From JARFQH01 sp963825595 (lineage in GTDB: Bacteria; Desulfobacterota; Desulfobacteria; Desulfobacterales; SG8-13), in NCBI GenBank assembly GCA_963825595.1, contig CAWGUE010000002.1, positions 80,811 through 144,810 of the forward strand: 64,000 bases of DNA, read 5' to 3'. A model generated the notes under the pieces. The model searched no databases. It worked only from the letters and a program-made list of their open reading frames with translations, and was not told where the DNA came from. Both the position numbers and the translations under genes were made by a program. Of the stretch, positions 17,319 through 26,814 are shown piece after piece. Each line of letters opens with the position of its first letter. Position 1 is the stretch's first letter.

Positions 17319-17417
17319 TATAGTGGTTGTAAAAAAACGTTCCGTTATTCGCACGTTTTTTTCTACAACCATTTATACCGCCCTTTCGTATTTCGGAATT
17401 TATTTTTGAAAAGCGGT
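17319..17417 (+). repeat. Double-hairpin repeat family 1, copy B
   Basis: The copy runs from TATAGTGGTTGT to GAAAAGCGGTA. Its left half folds as TGGTTGT...AAACGTTC / GCACGTTTTTTTCTACAACCA, and the right half as TATACCGCCC...GAAAAGCGGTA with an inner TTCGTATTTCGGAA hairpin. It sits between the mvhD-like gene and metV, so it is transcribed within that minus-strand unit or separates it. Confidence 0.85.
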
Positions 17418-17446
17418 AAAAACGCTCAAGGTCCTAAAGGGCGCCA

Positions 17447-17467
17447 CGGTGCATGAAAATTCTATTT
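17447..17467 (+). repeat. 21-bp sequence repeated in inverted orientation at 26658-26678
   Basis: The 21 bases starting GGTGCATGAAAATTC and ending CTATTTT recur exactly, on the other strand, at 26658-26678. Both copies are intergenic. It is too short to name as an element. Confidence 0.45.
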
Positions 17468-17637
17468 TTGAAGATGGGACTGGTTCGGGCTTAGACCCTG
17501 TTGGCAGCGAGTTTCAGCCGCAACTCGAAACCGTTTATCCAGGCACAGGCGCCCACCTTAATTCATAGTGAGGGTAGCGGCGCTTCCTGTTGTTTACCGC
17601 CATGGGTGGCTCTACCTGCGCGATCGTTCACGGCCGG

Positions 17638-18048
17638 TCAATTCCGTGCGGCCGGATTACGACCCAGAACCGCCACTTGTCCCAAAACCTCTTGAACGAT
17701 CCGGTCTGCGGCCGCAGCGTCACCAGGATGCAGGTTGAATAGAGACAGCCGCTTGCCGTTCAGCCCGATATCGTCGAGCAGCGCCTGGAGCCACCTTACG
17801 CGCTTTTTGGCGCGCAGATTCCCTTCGACGTACCGACAGGCGCCTTCGGGACAGACCAAAACGACCACGGCATCGGCACCGGCCTCAAACGCCCGTAAAA
17901 GGAATACGTCTTTCACCATACTCGAGCACGGCATTTTCACAAATTTAGACTCTAAATTCTCGCCTCCGGCCAGCGGAGACGCATCACCCTCGCCAAGCGT
18001 GTTGATGCAATGGAATACCGTGATTTTTGGTTTGAAGCCTTGCCCCAT
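17638..18048 (-). CDS. MvhD/FlpD-like hydrogenase iron-sulfur subunit
   Basis: This 136-residue protein resembles MvhD: KITVFHCINTL at the start, VKMPCSSMVKDVFLLRAFEAGADAVVVLVCPEGACRYVEGNLRAKKRV in the middle, and the NGKRLSLFNL end. In known systems MvhD carries a [2Fe-2S] centre and feeds electrons to HdrA in flavin-based bifurcation. Here HdrA is not adjacent, so it may serve MetFV or the FMN proteins downstream. The frame is open from a TTG at 18081, but I use the ATG at 18048, which has AGGGAAAG in front. The first Cys pair is less canonical than in methanogens. Confidence 0.75.
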   Translation of the reverse strand: MGQGFKPKITVFHCINTLGEGDASPLAGGENLESKFVKMPCSSMVKDVFLLRAFEAGADAVVVLVCPEGACRYVEGNLRAKKRVRWLQALLDDIGLNGKRLSLFNLHPGDAAAADRIVQEVLGQVAVLGRNPAARN

Positions 18049-18099
18049 TTTTCTTTCCCTAATGTTTATTGAACCTGACAATTAATGAACTCTCAACGC

Positions 18100-18626
18100 A
18101 GCTCGCTGCGGGGTAGCTGACAAGAGGTATCTTACAATAATAATAACGTCCATATTATCGAATCAATCTTCGAGGAAACAGACCCGAAGAGATTGACAAG
18201 CAAAAAAAAAGACGCCCCCCCTCACTCTGGAGATAGGGACGTCTTTGTCCGAACAATGCAAGGCAATAAACTTTGGACGCCTTTGTCCAAGGATTAGATT
18301 GAATTAAGGGGGAACTATCTTTATGTTTTCCCATTATGCTTGTCAAGGAGAATTTTCCTGGACGATGTATTGATTTTTCACTGAAAGTTCGCTAATTTGC
18401 ATCCATAAATGGCCCTTTTCCGCAATTCCCCGCCTACTTCGGGACAGGTCGGCGTTAATCACGCCTGAGGTGGACAAGTCGGCGGTATCGCTCGTGCGGC
18501 ATCGTATTCTGCGAACCTTTGATAATGCAGGAGATGGGCACCATCGGCTCTCCCGCAGCAGTAAACAAAATGGGAGAAAATATGGACACTTACAACTCAC
18601 CATGGCACCGGAGATAAGCGAAAAGG
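18100..18626. other. Intergenic region with repeat family 3 and small inverted repeats
   Basis: This is the divergent region between the minus-strand mvhD-like gene and the plus-strand DUF3786 gene, so it must hold promoters for both, though I see no strong -35/-10 pair. TTGGAC (18273-18278) and GTCCAA (18285-18290) form a small inverted repeat. The right part is repeat family 3 (18402-18515). Confidence 0.4.
18402..18515 (+). repeat. Repeat family 3, copy 1
   Basis: TCCATAAATGGCCCTTTTCCGCAATT... and later GTTAATCACGCCTGAGGTGGACAAGTCGG and TCGTGCGGC match the stretch at 35829-35925, in the same order and orientation. The copies diverge by many substitutions. CCATAAATGG at its left end is partly self-complementary. 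Confidence 0.6.
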
Positions 18627-19238
18627 ATGACCGACAACTATGCCAGCATAATCGCCGAGAACCTTCGCCAACTCTACAGTCACCGGAAGGAAGACCTCGC
18701 CGCTATCCTGCCGGCCGAGCAGGACGGTAATTCGTATACGTTTAAGGCCTTCGGCGAAACCTGCCGGATTTCCCCAGAAGGAATTTCTCTCGATGGGCGC
18801 AATGAATCCGGAGTCCTCGGTATTCTCATCTCGCTGTACGCCCGTCATGCCCGGCCGGTGCCCCAAATTATCGAACCGCTGAGGTCTTTCAAGGAATTGC
18901 CCAACAGCATGCCCTATGCCGGTGCCTTCACGACCCATACCGAATCGCCCCTGGTGCCGCGGGTGGATCGCATCGATGCCGCGCAGAAGCGCATCATCAA
19001 ATTCCTCGATGGAAAGGCCGACGCCCATCCGGCATCCGGCGATTTCAGTTTTGTGGTACAGCCGCTGCCCAAAATCGCCTTGATGTACATTTTCTATCAC
19101 GCCGACGATGAATTCCCTGCCTCGGCGACCTGCCTGTACTCGAACAACGCCGTGGAATTTATGCCCATCGATGGCCTGGCAGACGTCGGCGAATACACTT
19201 CCAAGAAGATCCTTGCCCTTCTCGATCAAGAGAAATAA
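18627..19238 (+). CDS. DUF3786 domain-containing protein
   Basis: This 203-residue soluble protein fits DUF3786: an early beta-rich part with FKAFGETCRISPEG, a middle segment ending in PSGDF-like SGDFSFVVQPLPKIALMYIFYHADDEFPASATCLYSNNAVEFMPID, then a final helix. The function is unknown; the family is found mostly in anaerobes and often near corrinoid or C1 genes, which would fit the neighbouring metF/metV unit. It precedes the ABC transporter operon by about 170 bases and points the same way. Confidence 0.75.
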   Translation: MTDNYASIIAENLRQLYSHRKEDLAAILPAEQDGNSYTFKAFGETCRISPEGISLDGRNESGVLGILISLYARHARPVPQIIEPLRSFKELPNSMPYAGAFTTHTESPLVPRVDRIDAAQKRIIKFLDGKADAHPASGDFSFVVQPLPKIALMYIFYHADDEFPASATCLYSNNAVEFMPIDGLADVGEYTSKKILALLDQEK

Positions 19239-19409
19239 AGCGCACATTTCATGTTTACCAAATAATTGAGCATGTTCTGGCTCTCTATGGCCGCACCCCT
19301 CTCTTGACAACCGGCCTGTATTTTTTTATAAGACTTGGCTCTAAAGTTGGCCATTTGCCATCGCGCCTGCGACGTTGAACCGATCAGACCGAACCAAAAG
19401 GAGCCGGAA

Positions 19410-20345
19410 ATGATCCATGTCGAAAATCTGACCAAACACTATGGTGATGTCTGCGCTGTGGATCATATCAACATCGACATCAAGAAGAGCGAAATCCTGG
19501 GCCTGCTGGGCCCCAACGGCGCGGGTAAAACCACCACCCTGCGGATGTTGACCGGGTTCTTGAAGCCCAGCGCCGGAACGATCCGGGTCAAGGACTACGA
19601 AATCGAGGACCAGCCCATCGAAATCAAAAAAATCATGGGGTATCTGCCCGAATCGGCGCCGCTCTACCACGACATGCTGACCTACGATTACTTGAACTAC
19701 ATCGCCGATATTCGCGAACTTCCGTTGGACCGCAAATCGGCTCGCATCCGCGAACTGGGAGACTTGTGCGGGTTGGATGCCGTCATGCACAAGCCGATCG
19801 GCGAGCTTTCCAAGGGTTACAGGCAAAGGGTCGGCTTGGCCCACGCCATGTTGAGCGACCCCGAAATCCTGATTCTCGACGAACCGACATCCGGCCTGGA
19901 TCCCAACCAAATCGTCGAAATACGGGACATCATCAAACGTATCGGCAAGCAGAAAACGATTATCCTGTCGACCCACATACTCAGTGAAGCCGAGGCCACC
20001 TGCGACCGCATCGTTATCATCAGCCAGGGGAAGATCGTCGCCGATGGCGACATCGAGGACCTCAAACGCTCGGCCGACGACACCACACTGATTCACCTCA
20101 TTTTCAAGCAGGCGGAGGCCGAGACCGTTCGGAGCAAACTGTCGGCGACCGAGGGAGTCAATCAGGTCGTCCGGATGGCTGACGCCGACGGCTTGCTGAA
20201 GGTCACGCTGTCCGTCCCGTCGTCCAGGGACACAAGGGGCGACATCTACCGCACCATCAAAAAGACCGACTGGGTATTGCTCGAATTTTACCAGGAATCC
20301 CAGACCCTTGAAACCGTGTTCCGCGAACTGACCAAGGAGAACTGA
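19410..20345 (+). CDS. ABC transporter ATP-binding protein (GldA-like)
   Basis: This 311-residue ATPase has Walker A GPNGAGKTT (34-42), the signature LSKGYRQRVGLAHAM, Walker B ILILDEPTSGLDP and the switch His in STHILSEAE. Its C-terminal extension is typical of gliding-type (GldA) and NosF-like ABC-2 exporters. It powers the permease encoded by the next gene, which starts 1 base after its stop. The frame is open from 19335, but I use the ATG at 19410, preceded by AAAAGGAG. The likely cargo is unknown. Confidence 0.92.
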   Translation: MIHVENLTKHYGDVCAVDHINIDIKKSEILGLLGPNGAGKTTTLRMLTGFLKPSAGTIRVKDYEIEDQPIEIKKIMGYLPESAPLYHDMLTYDYLNYIADIRELPLDRKSARIRELGDLCGLDAVMHKPIGELSKGYRQRVGLAHAMLSDPEILILDEPTSGLDPNQIVEIRDIIKRIGKQKTIILSTHILSEAEATCDRIVIISQGKIVADGDIEDLKRSADDTTLIHLIFKQAEAETVRSKLSATEGVNQVVRMADADGLLKVTLSVPSSRDTRGDIYRTIKKTDWVLLEFYQESQTLETVFRELTKEN

Positions 20346-20346
20346 C

Positions 20347-21051
20347 ATGCGAGCGGCCGTCCCCATCTTCAAAAAAGAGTTCGGCACCTATTTCGTCTCA
20401 CCAATCGCTTATATCGTGATTGCCATTTTTCTTCTGGTGACCGGCTGGTTCTTTTTTGCGACGTTTTTTATTCTGGACCAGGCCAGCCTCCGGAATTTTT
20501 TCACCATGCTGCCGGTCATCTTCTCGTTTATCGTGCCGGCCGTTACCATGCGACTATTTTCAGAAGAACTCAACGTCGGTTCCTACGAGACCCTGCTCAC
20601 TCTGCCGGTCTCGTATACGGAGGTGATTTTAGGTAAATTTTCCGCAGCGGTGGCTTTCATCGTCGCCATGCTCGTGCCGACCTTCTGCTATGCCATCACC
20701 GTGGCCGCCCTCGGAAACCTCGATTGGGGTCCGGTGGTCGGCGGGTATATGGGGGCCGTGTTGCTGGGAGCGGCTTTTGCGGCCATCGGTCTCTTCGCTT
20801 CGGCCTTGACCCGCAATCAGATCATCGCTTTCATCATCGGTCTGGCCATCTGTTTCGCCCTGACGCTGATCGAGCGAATGCTCCATTTTCTCCCCCAAAG
20901 CATTTTGGGCCTTCTGGCTTATCTGGGGGCTGACCAACACTTTCAAAATATCTCCCGGGGCATTGTCGATTCGCGCGATATTGTCTATTTTCTCAGCATC
21001 TGCTTCATCAGCCTCTACGGCGCGCACCTGGCGCTGGAAGAGAAAAACTAA
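20347..21051 (+). CDS. ABC-2 type permease (GldF-like)
   Basis: This 234-residue integral membrane protein has about six hydrophobic helices. It starts with FKKEFGTYFVSPIAYIVIAIFLL and includes NVGSYETLLTLPVSYTEVILGKF, the conserved loop of GldF-type ABC-2 permeases. It would form the membrane channel for the GldA-like ATPase immediately upstream. The next gene, GldG-like, begins 5 bases after the stop. Function beyond export is unknown; in Bacteroidetes the set is linked to gliding, but here it is probably a general envelope transporter. Confidence 0.9.
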   Translation: MRAAVPIFKKEFGTYFVSPIAYIVIAIFLLVTGWFFFATFFILDQASLRNFFTMLPVIFSFIVPAVTMRLFSEELNVGSYETLLTLPVSYTEVILGKFSAAVAFIVAMLVPTFCYAITVAALGNLDWGPVVGGYMGAVLLGAAFAAIGLFASALTRNQIIAFIIGLAICFALTLIERMLHFLPQSILGLLAYLGADQHFQNISRGIVDSRDIVYFLSICFISLYGAHLALEEKN

Positions 21052-21056
21052 GGAGT

Positions 21057-23288
21057 TTGGGTATGGTGGTAAAAGCCAAAGGCGGGAAATACGTCAAATT
21101 CTTCGTCTACCTGGTCGCCGTCGTCCTCGTCAACCTGGCCGGTATCACTCTTTTCTTTCGCATCGACCTGACGGGCGACAAGATTTACTCCATTTCCGAA
21201 GTCAGTCGCCGGGTCGTCACCACCCTTTCGGAGCCGCTGACCATCGATGTCTTTTTTACCAGAAATCTCCCGGCACCATACAACAACAATGAGCGTTACC
21301 TGCGCGACTTGCTCGAGGAGTATGCCATATATGCCAACAAGTACTTCAACTTCCGGTTTTACGACGTCAGCCCGGACGAGGGCGATCTAAATCCCGACTC
21401 AAGAGCCAATCAGGACCTGGCGAGCAACTACGGCATCAGTCCGATCCAGATACAGGTGATCGATGAGGATGAGGTCAAATTCCAGAAAGCCTACATGGGC
21501 CTGGTCATCATCCACGGAGATCTGCTTGAACGCATACCCACCATCACGTCTGTCGACCGCCTGGAATACCAGCTCACGACAGCCATCATGAAACTGAACA
21601 ACAAAATCAGCGCCCTGCAACGGCTGCCGGAAAAAATTCGTATCACTCTGTACCAGTCCTCGTCCCTGAACAATGTGGCCGCGGTCGTCGGTCTCGATGA
21701 TCTGCCGGACCTGCCGGCACGCGCCAAAGCCGTCGTGGAGAAACTGAATCCGGCCGTTTTCAACAAGCTCGAATTTGTCTATCGCGACCCCAGCGCCGAG
21801 AGCACTGCCCTTCAAGAACTGCAATCTAAAAAATACGACCTCCTCAGCCTCAAGTGGCCGGATATACCGGAAAAAAACATCACGGCTGGAGAAGGATCGA
21901 TCGGCCTGGTGCTTGAAAACGGCGACAAGTCGGCCGTGGTGCAACTGGTCAACATCCTGCGCATCCCGATTATCGGCACCCGCTACGACATGGTGAATCC
22001 GGATGATATGGAAAACCTGATCAGCAACAATATCGAAGCCCTCATCGACATCAACGCCGATCTTGGATACCTGGCGGACAAGGGAACCTTGCCGGTCAGG
22101 CCTCAGCCGCGGATGAATCCAACCGATGCAGATGCCCTCAATAGTTTCCGCCAGCTCGTGTCTCAAAATTACACCCTCAAAGATGTGTCCCTCACCGAGG
22201 GCGCGATTCCAGCGGACCTAAAGACACTGGTGATCGCCCGCCCGACGGAAAATTTCAGTGATTACGAGCTCTATCTTATCGATCAGTTTCTGATGCAGGG
22301 CAAAAACCTTATGGTCGTTCTCGACAGCTTCGAGGAAGTCTTACCGTCGCAACAGCAGATGGCTCTCGGCATGAACCAGGGCCCGAGTTACGTGCCGATC
22401 GACACGGGTTTGGAAAAGCTGCTCGTGCACTATGGGATCCGCGTTAACCGATCCTATGTGATGGACAAAAACTGTTTCATGCAGGAACTGCCCCAGGGCA
22501 TGGGCGGCGGTGAGCGGCCGGTCTACTTCGCGCCACTCATCGCGGCCGAAAGAATCAATCATGACTTGGACTTCATGAAAAACATCAACCGCCTGGTGGC
22601 TGTCCGCATATCCCCCCTGGAACTGATTGAGGACCGTCTCGGCGAAGACGTCAAGGCCTTCCGGGTGTTTTCCTCATCCCCGCAATCCTGGGAGATGCGG
22701 GGACAGATCAACCTCAATCCTAACTTTATTTTTCCGCCCCAGAACGAGGCGGATATGCAGAGCTATCCCCTGGCCTACCTGTTGAAAGGCAAATTCACGA
22801 GCTACTTCAAAGGCAAACCGCTCCCGGAAAAGAAGGCGCCTGACGACGCTAAAGACGAAGACACCGCCGACCGGAATGCATCGGAACCAGCACCGGAGGC
22901 GGATAAGGAAACTCGACCCGAAGTCGCACCACCGCAAATCGAAAGCACAGGCGTATTCCTGCCGAGCGGCAAACCGGGATCCATATTTATCATGGCCTCC
23001 TCTGAAATGCTGACCGACAATGTTGTCGACGCCCAAGGCCGGGGTGCCAATGCGGTTTTTATTATGAATACCATCGACGCCCTGAACGGCCGGGAAGATT
23101 TGGCGAGTCTGCGAAGCAAGAAGCAGGAGTTCAATCCCCTGCAGAAAATCGGCGCCGGCGCCAAAACACTCATAAAAACGTTCAACATCGCCGGGCTGCC
23201 CGTGCTGGTGAGCCTGTTCGGCGTAATGGTCTGGTTCCGCAGGAGTGCGCGTAAAAAACGCATCCAGGCAATGTTTCTATCTAAATGA
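21057..23288 (+). CDS. GldG-like ABC transporter auxiliary membrane protein
   Basis: This 743-residue protein has an N-terminal helix (about 11-32), a large periplasmic part with the DKIYSISEVSRRVVTTLSEPLTIDVFFTRNLP opening typical of GldG, and a C-terminal helix followed by a basic tail (RRSARKKRIQ). A low-complexity acidic/Pro stretch lies around 590-630. It is the third gene of the ABC operon, translated 5 bases after the permease. The family is thought to accompany GldA/GldF, although its precise role is not known. Confidence 0.85.
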   Translation: MGMVVKAKGGKYVKFFVYLVAVVLVNLAGITLFFRIDLTGDKIYSISEVSRRVVTTLSEPLTIDVFFTRNLPAPYNNNERYLRDLLEEYAIYANKYFNFRFYDVSPDEGDLNPDSRANQDLASNYGISPIQIQVIDEDEVKFQKAYMGLVIIHGDLLERIPTITSVDRLEYQLTTAIMKLNNKISALQRLPEKIRITLYQSSSLNNVAAVVGLDDLPDLPARAKAVVEKLNPAVFNKLEFVYRDPSAESTALQELQSKKYDLLSLKWPDIPEKNITAGEGSIGLVLENGDKSAVVQLVNILRIPIIGTRYDMVNPDDMENLISNNIEALIDINADLGYLADKGTLPVRPQPRMNPTDADALNSFRQLVSQNYTLKDVSLTEGAIPADLKTLVIARPTENFSDYELYLIDQFLMQGKNLMVVLDSFEEVLPSQQQMALGMNQGPSYVPIDTGLEKLLVHYGIRVNRSYVMDKNCFMQELPQGMGGGERPVYFAPLIAAERINHDLDFMKNINRLVAVRISPLELIEDRLGEDVKAFRVFSSSPQSWEMRGQINLNPNFIFPPQNEADMQSYPLAYLLKGKFTSYFKGKPLPEKKAPDDAKDEDTADRNASEPAPEADKETRPEVAPPQIESTGVFLPSGKPGSIFIMASSEMLTDNVVDAQGRGANAVFIMNTIDALNGREDLASLRSKKQEFNPLQKIGAGAKTLIKTFNIAGLPVLVSLFGVMVWFRRSARKKRIQAMFLSK

Positions 23289-23555
23289 TCGTGGACAAAC
23301 GGAGAATATAATTTGCCGAAGGCATGCTGGTTCTCATTTGCCGGAGGCTGGTCATTATTTATAAGATCCGATCGGACATCTCGCCGTGGCGGGACGTCCC
23401 TGCCCCGCAGCTCTTAATAATGGAACCGGAGTCAACGGCAAATAAAAAAAAATTCACTCTGCGCCCTGCGGTGAACAAACTCACAATTTGACAGCAAAAT
23501 TTACATCGTTACCCCTGAACATATAAGAGGGTTTTAACAACGGGAGACGACCAAA

Positions 23556-24599
23556 GTGAAGGTGAAAAAAGAATTCGTCATTCTGGCGGCCCTTATTGTC
23601 GGCCTGTCCGCATACCTGTTCACGCGGCAAACCGATCGGACACACTACGAACTGCCGCAGCTGACGCCGCTGAGCGGCAACGCCATCACCCGTATCGAAA
23701 TTAAGGGACCCGACGGTACGGTCGAATTGACCAAGTCCGATGACACCTGGAGCGTGGGGCCGAAAAGTCTTCGGGGGGACAGGGCCAAAGTCAGTCCCAT
23801 GATCGACACCATCTCTGACCTCAGCCTGACAGCCCTGGTTTCCGAAGCCAAGGATTATCCCCGTTACGACCTGGCCGACGATAAAAAGATAACCGTCAAA
23901 GCATGGGCCGGCTCGACCGTCGAGCGGGAATTCGATATCGGCAAATCAGCCCCCTCTTTCCGCCACACCTTTGTCCGGCTCGCCGGGGATTCAAACGTCT
24001 ATCAGGCCAACGACAATTTCAGACGCAAGTTCGAGCACAGCGCAGAAGACCTGCGGGACAAGGTGGTTCTCTCCTTTGCCGCCAGTGATGCCCAGGAAAT
24101 AAAACTGTCGCATGGGGGAGAGTCTCTCTTGCTGGTGCGCAAGGAAGTGCCGCTGGAAGAATCAGGGGAAACCGGCCAGAGTGAAGATAAAAAAGACAAA
24201 AATGCTGCAACTGAACCGCTCAAGGGAAAGATGGCCTGGCTGACGCCTGACGGTCGCCCTGCAGACGCTGACAAAATTGACCAGCTGTTGGCAACACTGT
24301 CACAATTGGCATGTGACAAATACATCCCGGACCGGACCAAGGCTGAATTCTCCGACCCGATTTACACCCTGGAGGTCAAAGGACAGAAGACATATACCCT
24401 GACGATCTTCACCAAACAAAACGACAGCGACACGTCCTACCCGGCGACATCATCGGAAGTCACCGAAGCGTTTGATCTGACCGAAGCGAACGCCAAGCGC
24501 TTGATGCCGGCCTTTGAAGACATCGTTAAAAAACCGGTCGGGGAAGAAAAAAGTTCTGCGCCTGATAAGCCGGAAACAAGCGCTCCGCAGAGTAATTGA
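23556..24599 (+). CDS. DUF4340 domain-containing protein
   Basis: This 347-residue protein has an N-terminal membrane anchor (VILAALIVGLSAYLF) and a periplasmic beta-rich part with ITRIEIKGPDGTVELTKSDDTWSV, the DUF4340 opening, and a second repeat in the C-terminal half. The tail is rich in Lys, Glu and Pro and probably disordered. DUF4340 genes regularly follow GldG-like genes, so it is likely part of the same transporter assembly. It starts with GTG at 23556 behind GGGAGA. A 267-base gap separates it from the GldG-like gene. Confidence 0.85.
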   Translation: MKVKKEFVILAALIVGLSAYLFTRQTDRTHYELPQLTPLSGNAITRIEIKGPDGTVELTKSDDTWSVGPKSLRGDRAKVSPMIDTISDLSLTALVSEAKDYPRYDLADDKKITVKAWAGSTVEREFDIGKSAPSFRHTFVRLAGDSNVYQANDNFRRKFEHSAEDLRDKVVLSFAASDAQEIKLSHGGESLLLVRKEVPLEESGETGQSEDKKDKNAATEPLKGKMAWLTPDGRPADADKIDQLLATLSQLACDKYIPDRTKAEFSDPIYTLEVKGQKTYTLTIFTKQNDSDTSYPATSSEVTEAFDLTEANAKRLMPAFEDIVKKPVGEEKSSAPDKPETSAPQSN

Positions 24600-24758
24600 G
24601 TCCTTTTAAATTTTCATGCAAAATTAAGGAAGTCATTCGTCGGTTCTTCATGGTTGAACCGGGGCGGCAGGGGGGAAATCGCCGCCCCGGTTAGATGCGG
24701 AACCCTCACCTGTATATCAGGGCAGTTCCGATCCTCGATTCGTGATAGTCATCTTATA

Positions 24759-24791
24759 TGTCCAATTCATAAATCTATTTATGGATGGACA
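24759..24791. terminator. Bidirectional terminator between convergent genes
   Basis: TGTCCA...CATAAA (24759-24773) pairs with TTTATG...TGGACA (24778-24791), with small internal mismatches. It sits between the plus-strand DUF4340 gene and the minus-strand HtrA-type gene and could end both transcripts. The 16-base start TGTCCAATTCATAAAT recurs at 9661-9676. Confidence 0.45.
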
Positions 24792-26222
24792 TCAGGCCAG
24801 ATGTATCACCAAAAGGCCCGCATTCATGCGCTTGACAAGCAGCTTGATCACGTCGCCTTTTTTATTCCGATCGAGCAATTGCTTGAACTGGCTCACCGAA
24901 TTAACACTCCCATGATTCACTTCGAGGATGAGATCGCCCGCTTTGACACCGGCCTTGTCGGCCTTGCCGCCGGCTTGCACGCCGACCACGACGATACCGT
25001 TGACATTACCGAGATTGTATTGCTCGGCCATCTCCGGCGTTAGCTCGGATACCTGAAAGCCATACTCACCTTCGTTTTCCTGTCGACTCTCGCTGGCTGC
25101 CGCCAGAGTCAGTGGCCGCTTACCGATTTTTACTTCCATGGTCTTGGTTTCGCCACCCCGCAGCACCTTGACTTCGGCCGTGTCGCCGACACCCAGGCCG
25201 GCCACCAATGTCGTCAGATCCCGGCTGGATGTCATCTTTTTGCCGTTGACTTCCGTGATGATGTCCTGGGCCTTGAATCCCGGCTTTGGCCGCAGGATCT
25301 CCGGGGGTGACGGCAGCAACCAGAACACCGGTTTGGCCCTTGGCGCCGTAATAGTCCGCCAGGTTTCCTTTCAAGTCCTGAATGCTGACGCCAAACCACC
25401 CACGGGTGACCTCACCGTTTTGTTTCAACTGATCGATAACCTTCTCCGCCATATCGATCGGAATCGCGAACCCGATTCCCTGACCACCAGCGATGATCAT
25501 GGTGTTGATCCCGATGACCTCACCTTTCAGGTTGAGCAGGGGGCCGCCGCTGTTGCCCGGATTGATGGATGCGTCCGTCTGGATGTAATCGTCGTAAGGC
25601 CCGGAACCAATGACGCGTCCCTTGGCGCTGACAATCCCGGCCGTCACGGTTTGTTCCAACCCGAACGGGCTCCCGATGGCCATGACCCACTCCCCGACTT
25701 TGAGACTGTCGGAGTCTCCCAAAGCCACGGTCGGCAAACTTTCTTTCGTTTCGACCTTGAGCAAAGCTATATCGGTGACAGGATCCCGCCCGATGATCTC
25801 GGCGTCGAATTCGCGTTCATCTTTAAAGACAACTTTGATTTTATCGGCGCCCTCAACCACATGGTTGTTGGTGACGATGTATCCGTTTTTGTCGATAACG
25901 AAACCGGATCCCTGACCAGGCTGCTTGAATTCCGGTTGGTTGTTCGGTCCAAAAAACCTTTCCGGATGGCCTTTAAAAGGATTGTTTTCAGAAAATTCAT
26001 ACCGAAAGGGCCCAGCGCCGGCCCGCTGGTCTTGACCGTTTTTTCCACCCTGATGTGGACGATGGCCGGGCCGACAGCGTCGGCCAGGCTGCTGAAATTT
26101 TCCGGCACCATCCGTACCGGCGCATTCGGGCTCGCATTGGCGATCAAATATCCCGATACCAATAGTAACCCTGTCATCATGACAATGATGATAGACCGTG
26201 TTAACTTGAGTGTTCGTGTCAT
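24792..26222 (-). pseudogene. DegP/HtrA-family serine protease, broken by two frameshifts
   Basis: Three overlapping frames together encode one DegP/DegQ-type protease of about 475 residues. Frame one (from 26222) gives the signal anchor and FSSLADAVGPAIVHIRVEK. Frame two gives the protease domain with the triad His (TNNHVVEG), Asp (VTDIALLKV) and Ser (NPGNSGGPL) and the start of PDZ1. Frame three gives the rest of PDZ1 (ITEVNGKKM) and PDZ2. The breaks are near 26000-26012 and 25275-25282, each fixable by a single base. If real, it is inactive; if sequencing errors, it is an intact periplasmic quality-control protease. Confidence 0.85.
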
Positions 26223-26283
26223 GTTCTTGTCCTCCTTGTGCTTGGTTGGATGTCGACGTGCAGTTCATTCGAACCGATGACAA

Positions 26284-26814
26284 ATGGATCCCTGCCGCCG
26301 ACGGTTGGTTGTGTTGTTTGGTCCACTTTTATATCTGAAACAGTAATGCCCCAACCTTTCATGTGCCTTGCACGAACATTACAACCCTGTAATCCGGGAG
26401 AAAGGCTGCGGAAAGATTCCGGTATTATAGTTCGAAAGTTGCAACCCATTGAGTCGAAGAAAAGGGTTCGAGGTTTCAAGGAGTCCAGGGTTCAAGGGTT
26501 CTATGTTCAGGGTTCAAAGGTTATAACCGATGGATACGGAACACCCTATTGGTCAAGATCCGGCATACTCGACATGCCCCAGTGGGTGAAAACATGGAAT
26601 TCGTTTCAATCGACGCGTAATACGATTATTAAAGACCAGTTATGGCTCTTTAGTACGAAAATAGAATTTTCATGCACCAGGGCCATGAGTGTTTAACTGG
26701 GAACGGTGAACCGGAAACCGCTCAACCTAAACTATCCGCCGCTGTCCCACTTGCGGGTTCTGCACTTCGCTCCGACAAGCAGCGCAGAGGAAAAATTAGA
26801 GAAGGAAATTCACC
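26284..26814. other. Intergenic region with repeat family 2
   Basis: This lies between the divergent HtrA-type gene and the M16 peptidase gene. It holds repeat family 2 copy 1 (26464-26595) and the 21-bp sequence at 26658-26678. Small frames here show no family resemblance. Promoters for both flanking genes should lie here but none stands out. Confidence 0.4.
26464..26595 (+). repeat. Repeat family 2, copy 1
   Basis: A GGTTCAAGG-type simple-repeat stretch leads into ATAACCGATGGATACGG, then CTATTGGTCAAGATCCGG and ACTCGACATGCCCCAGTGGGTGAAAAC. The same order of blocks occurs at 46466-46588 and, reversed, at 30098-30241. Confidence 0.75.

Noticed and set aside
26219..26479. An 86-codon minus-strand frame upstream of the HtrA gene
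   Set aside because: It overlaps the promoter region and shows no signal, family or ribosome binding site.
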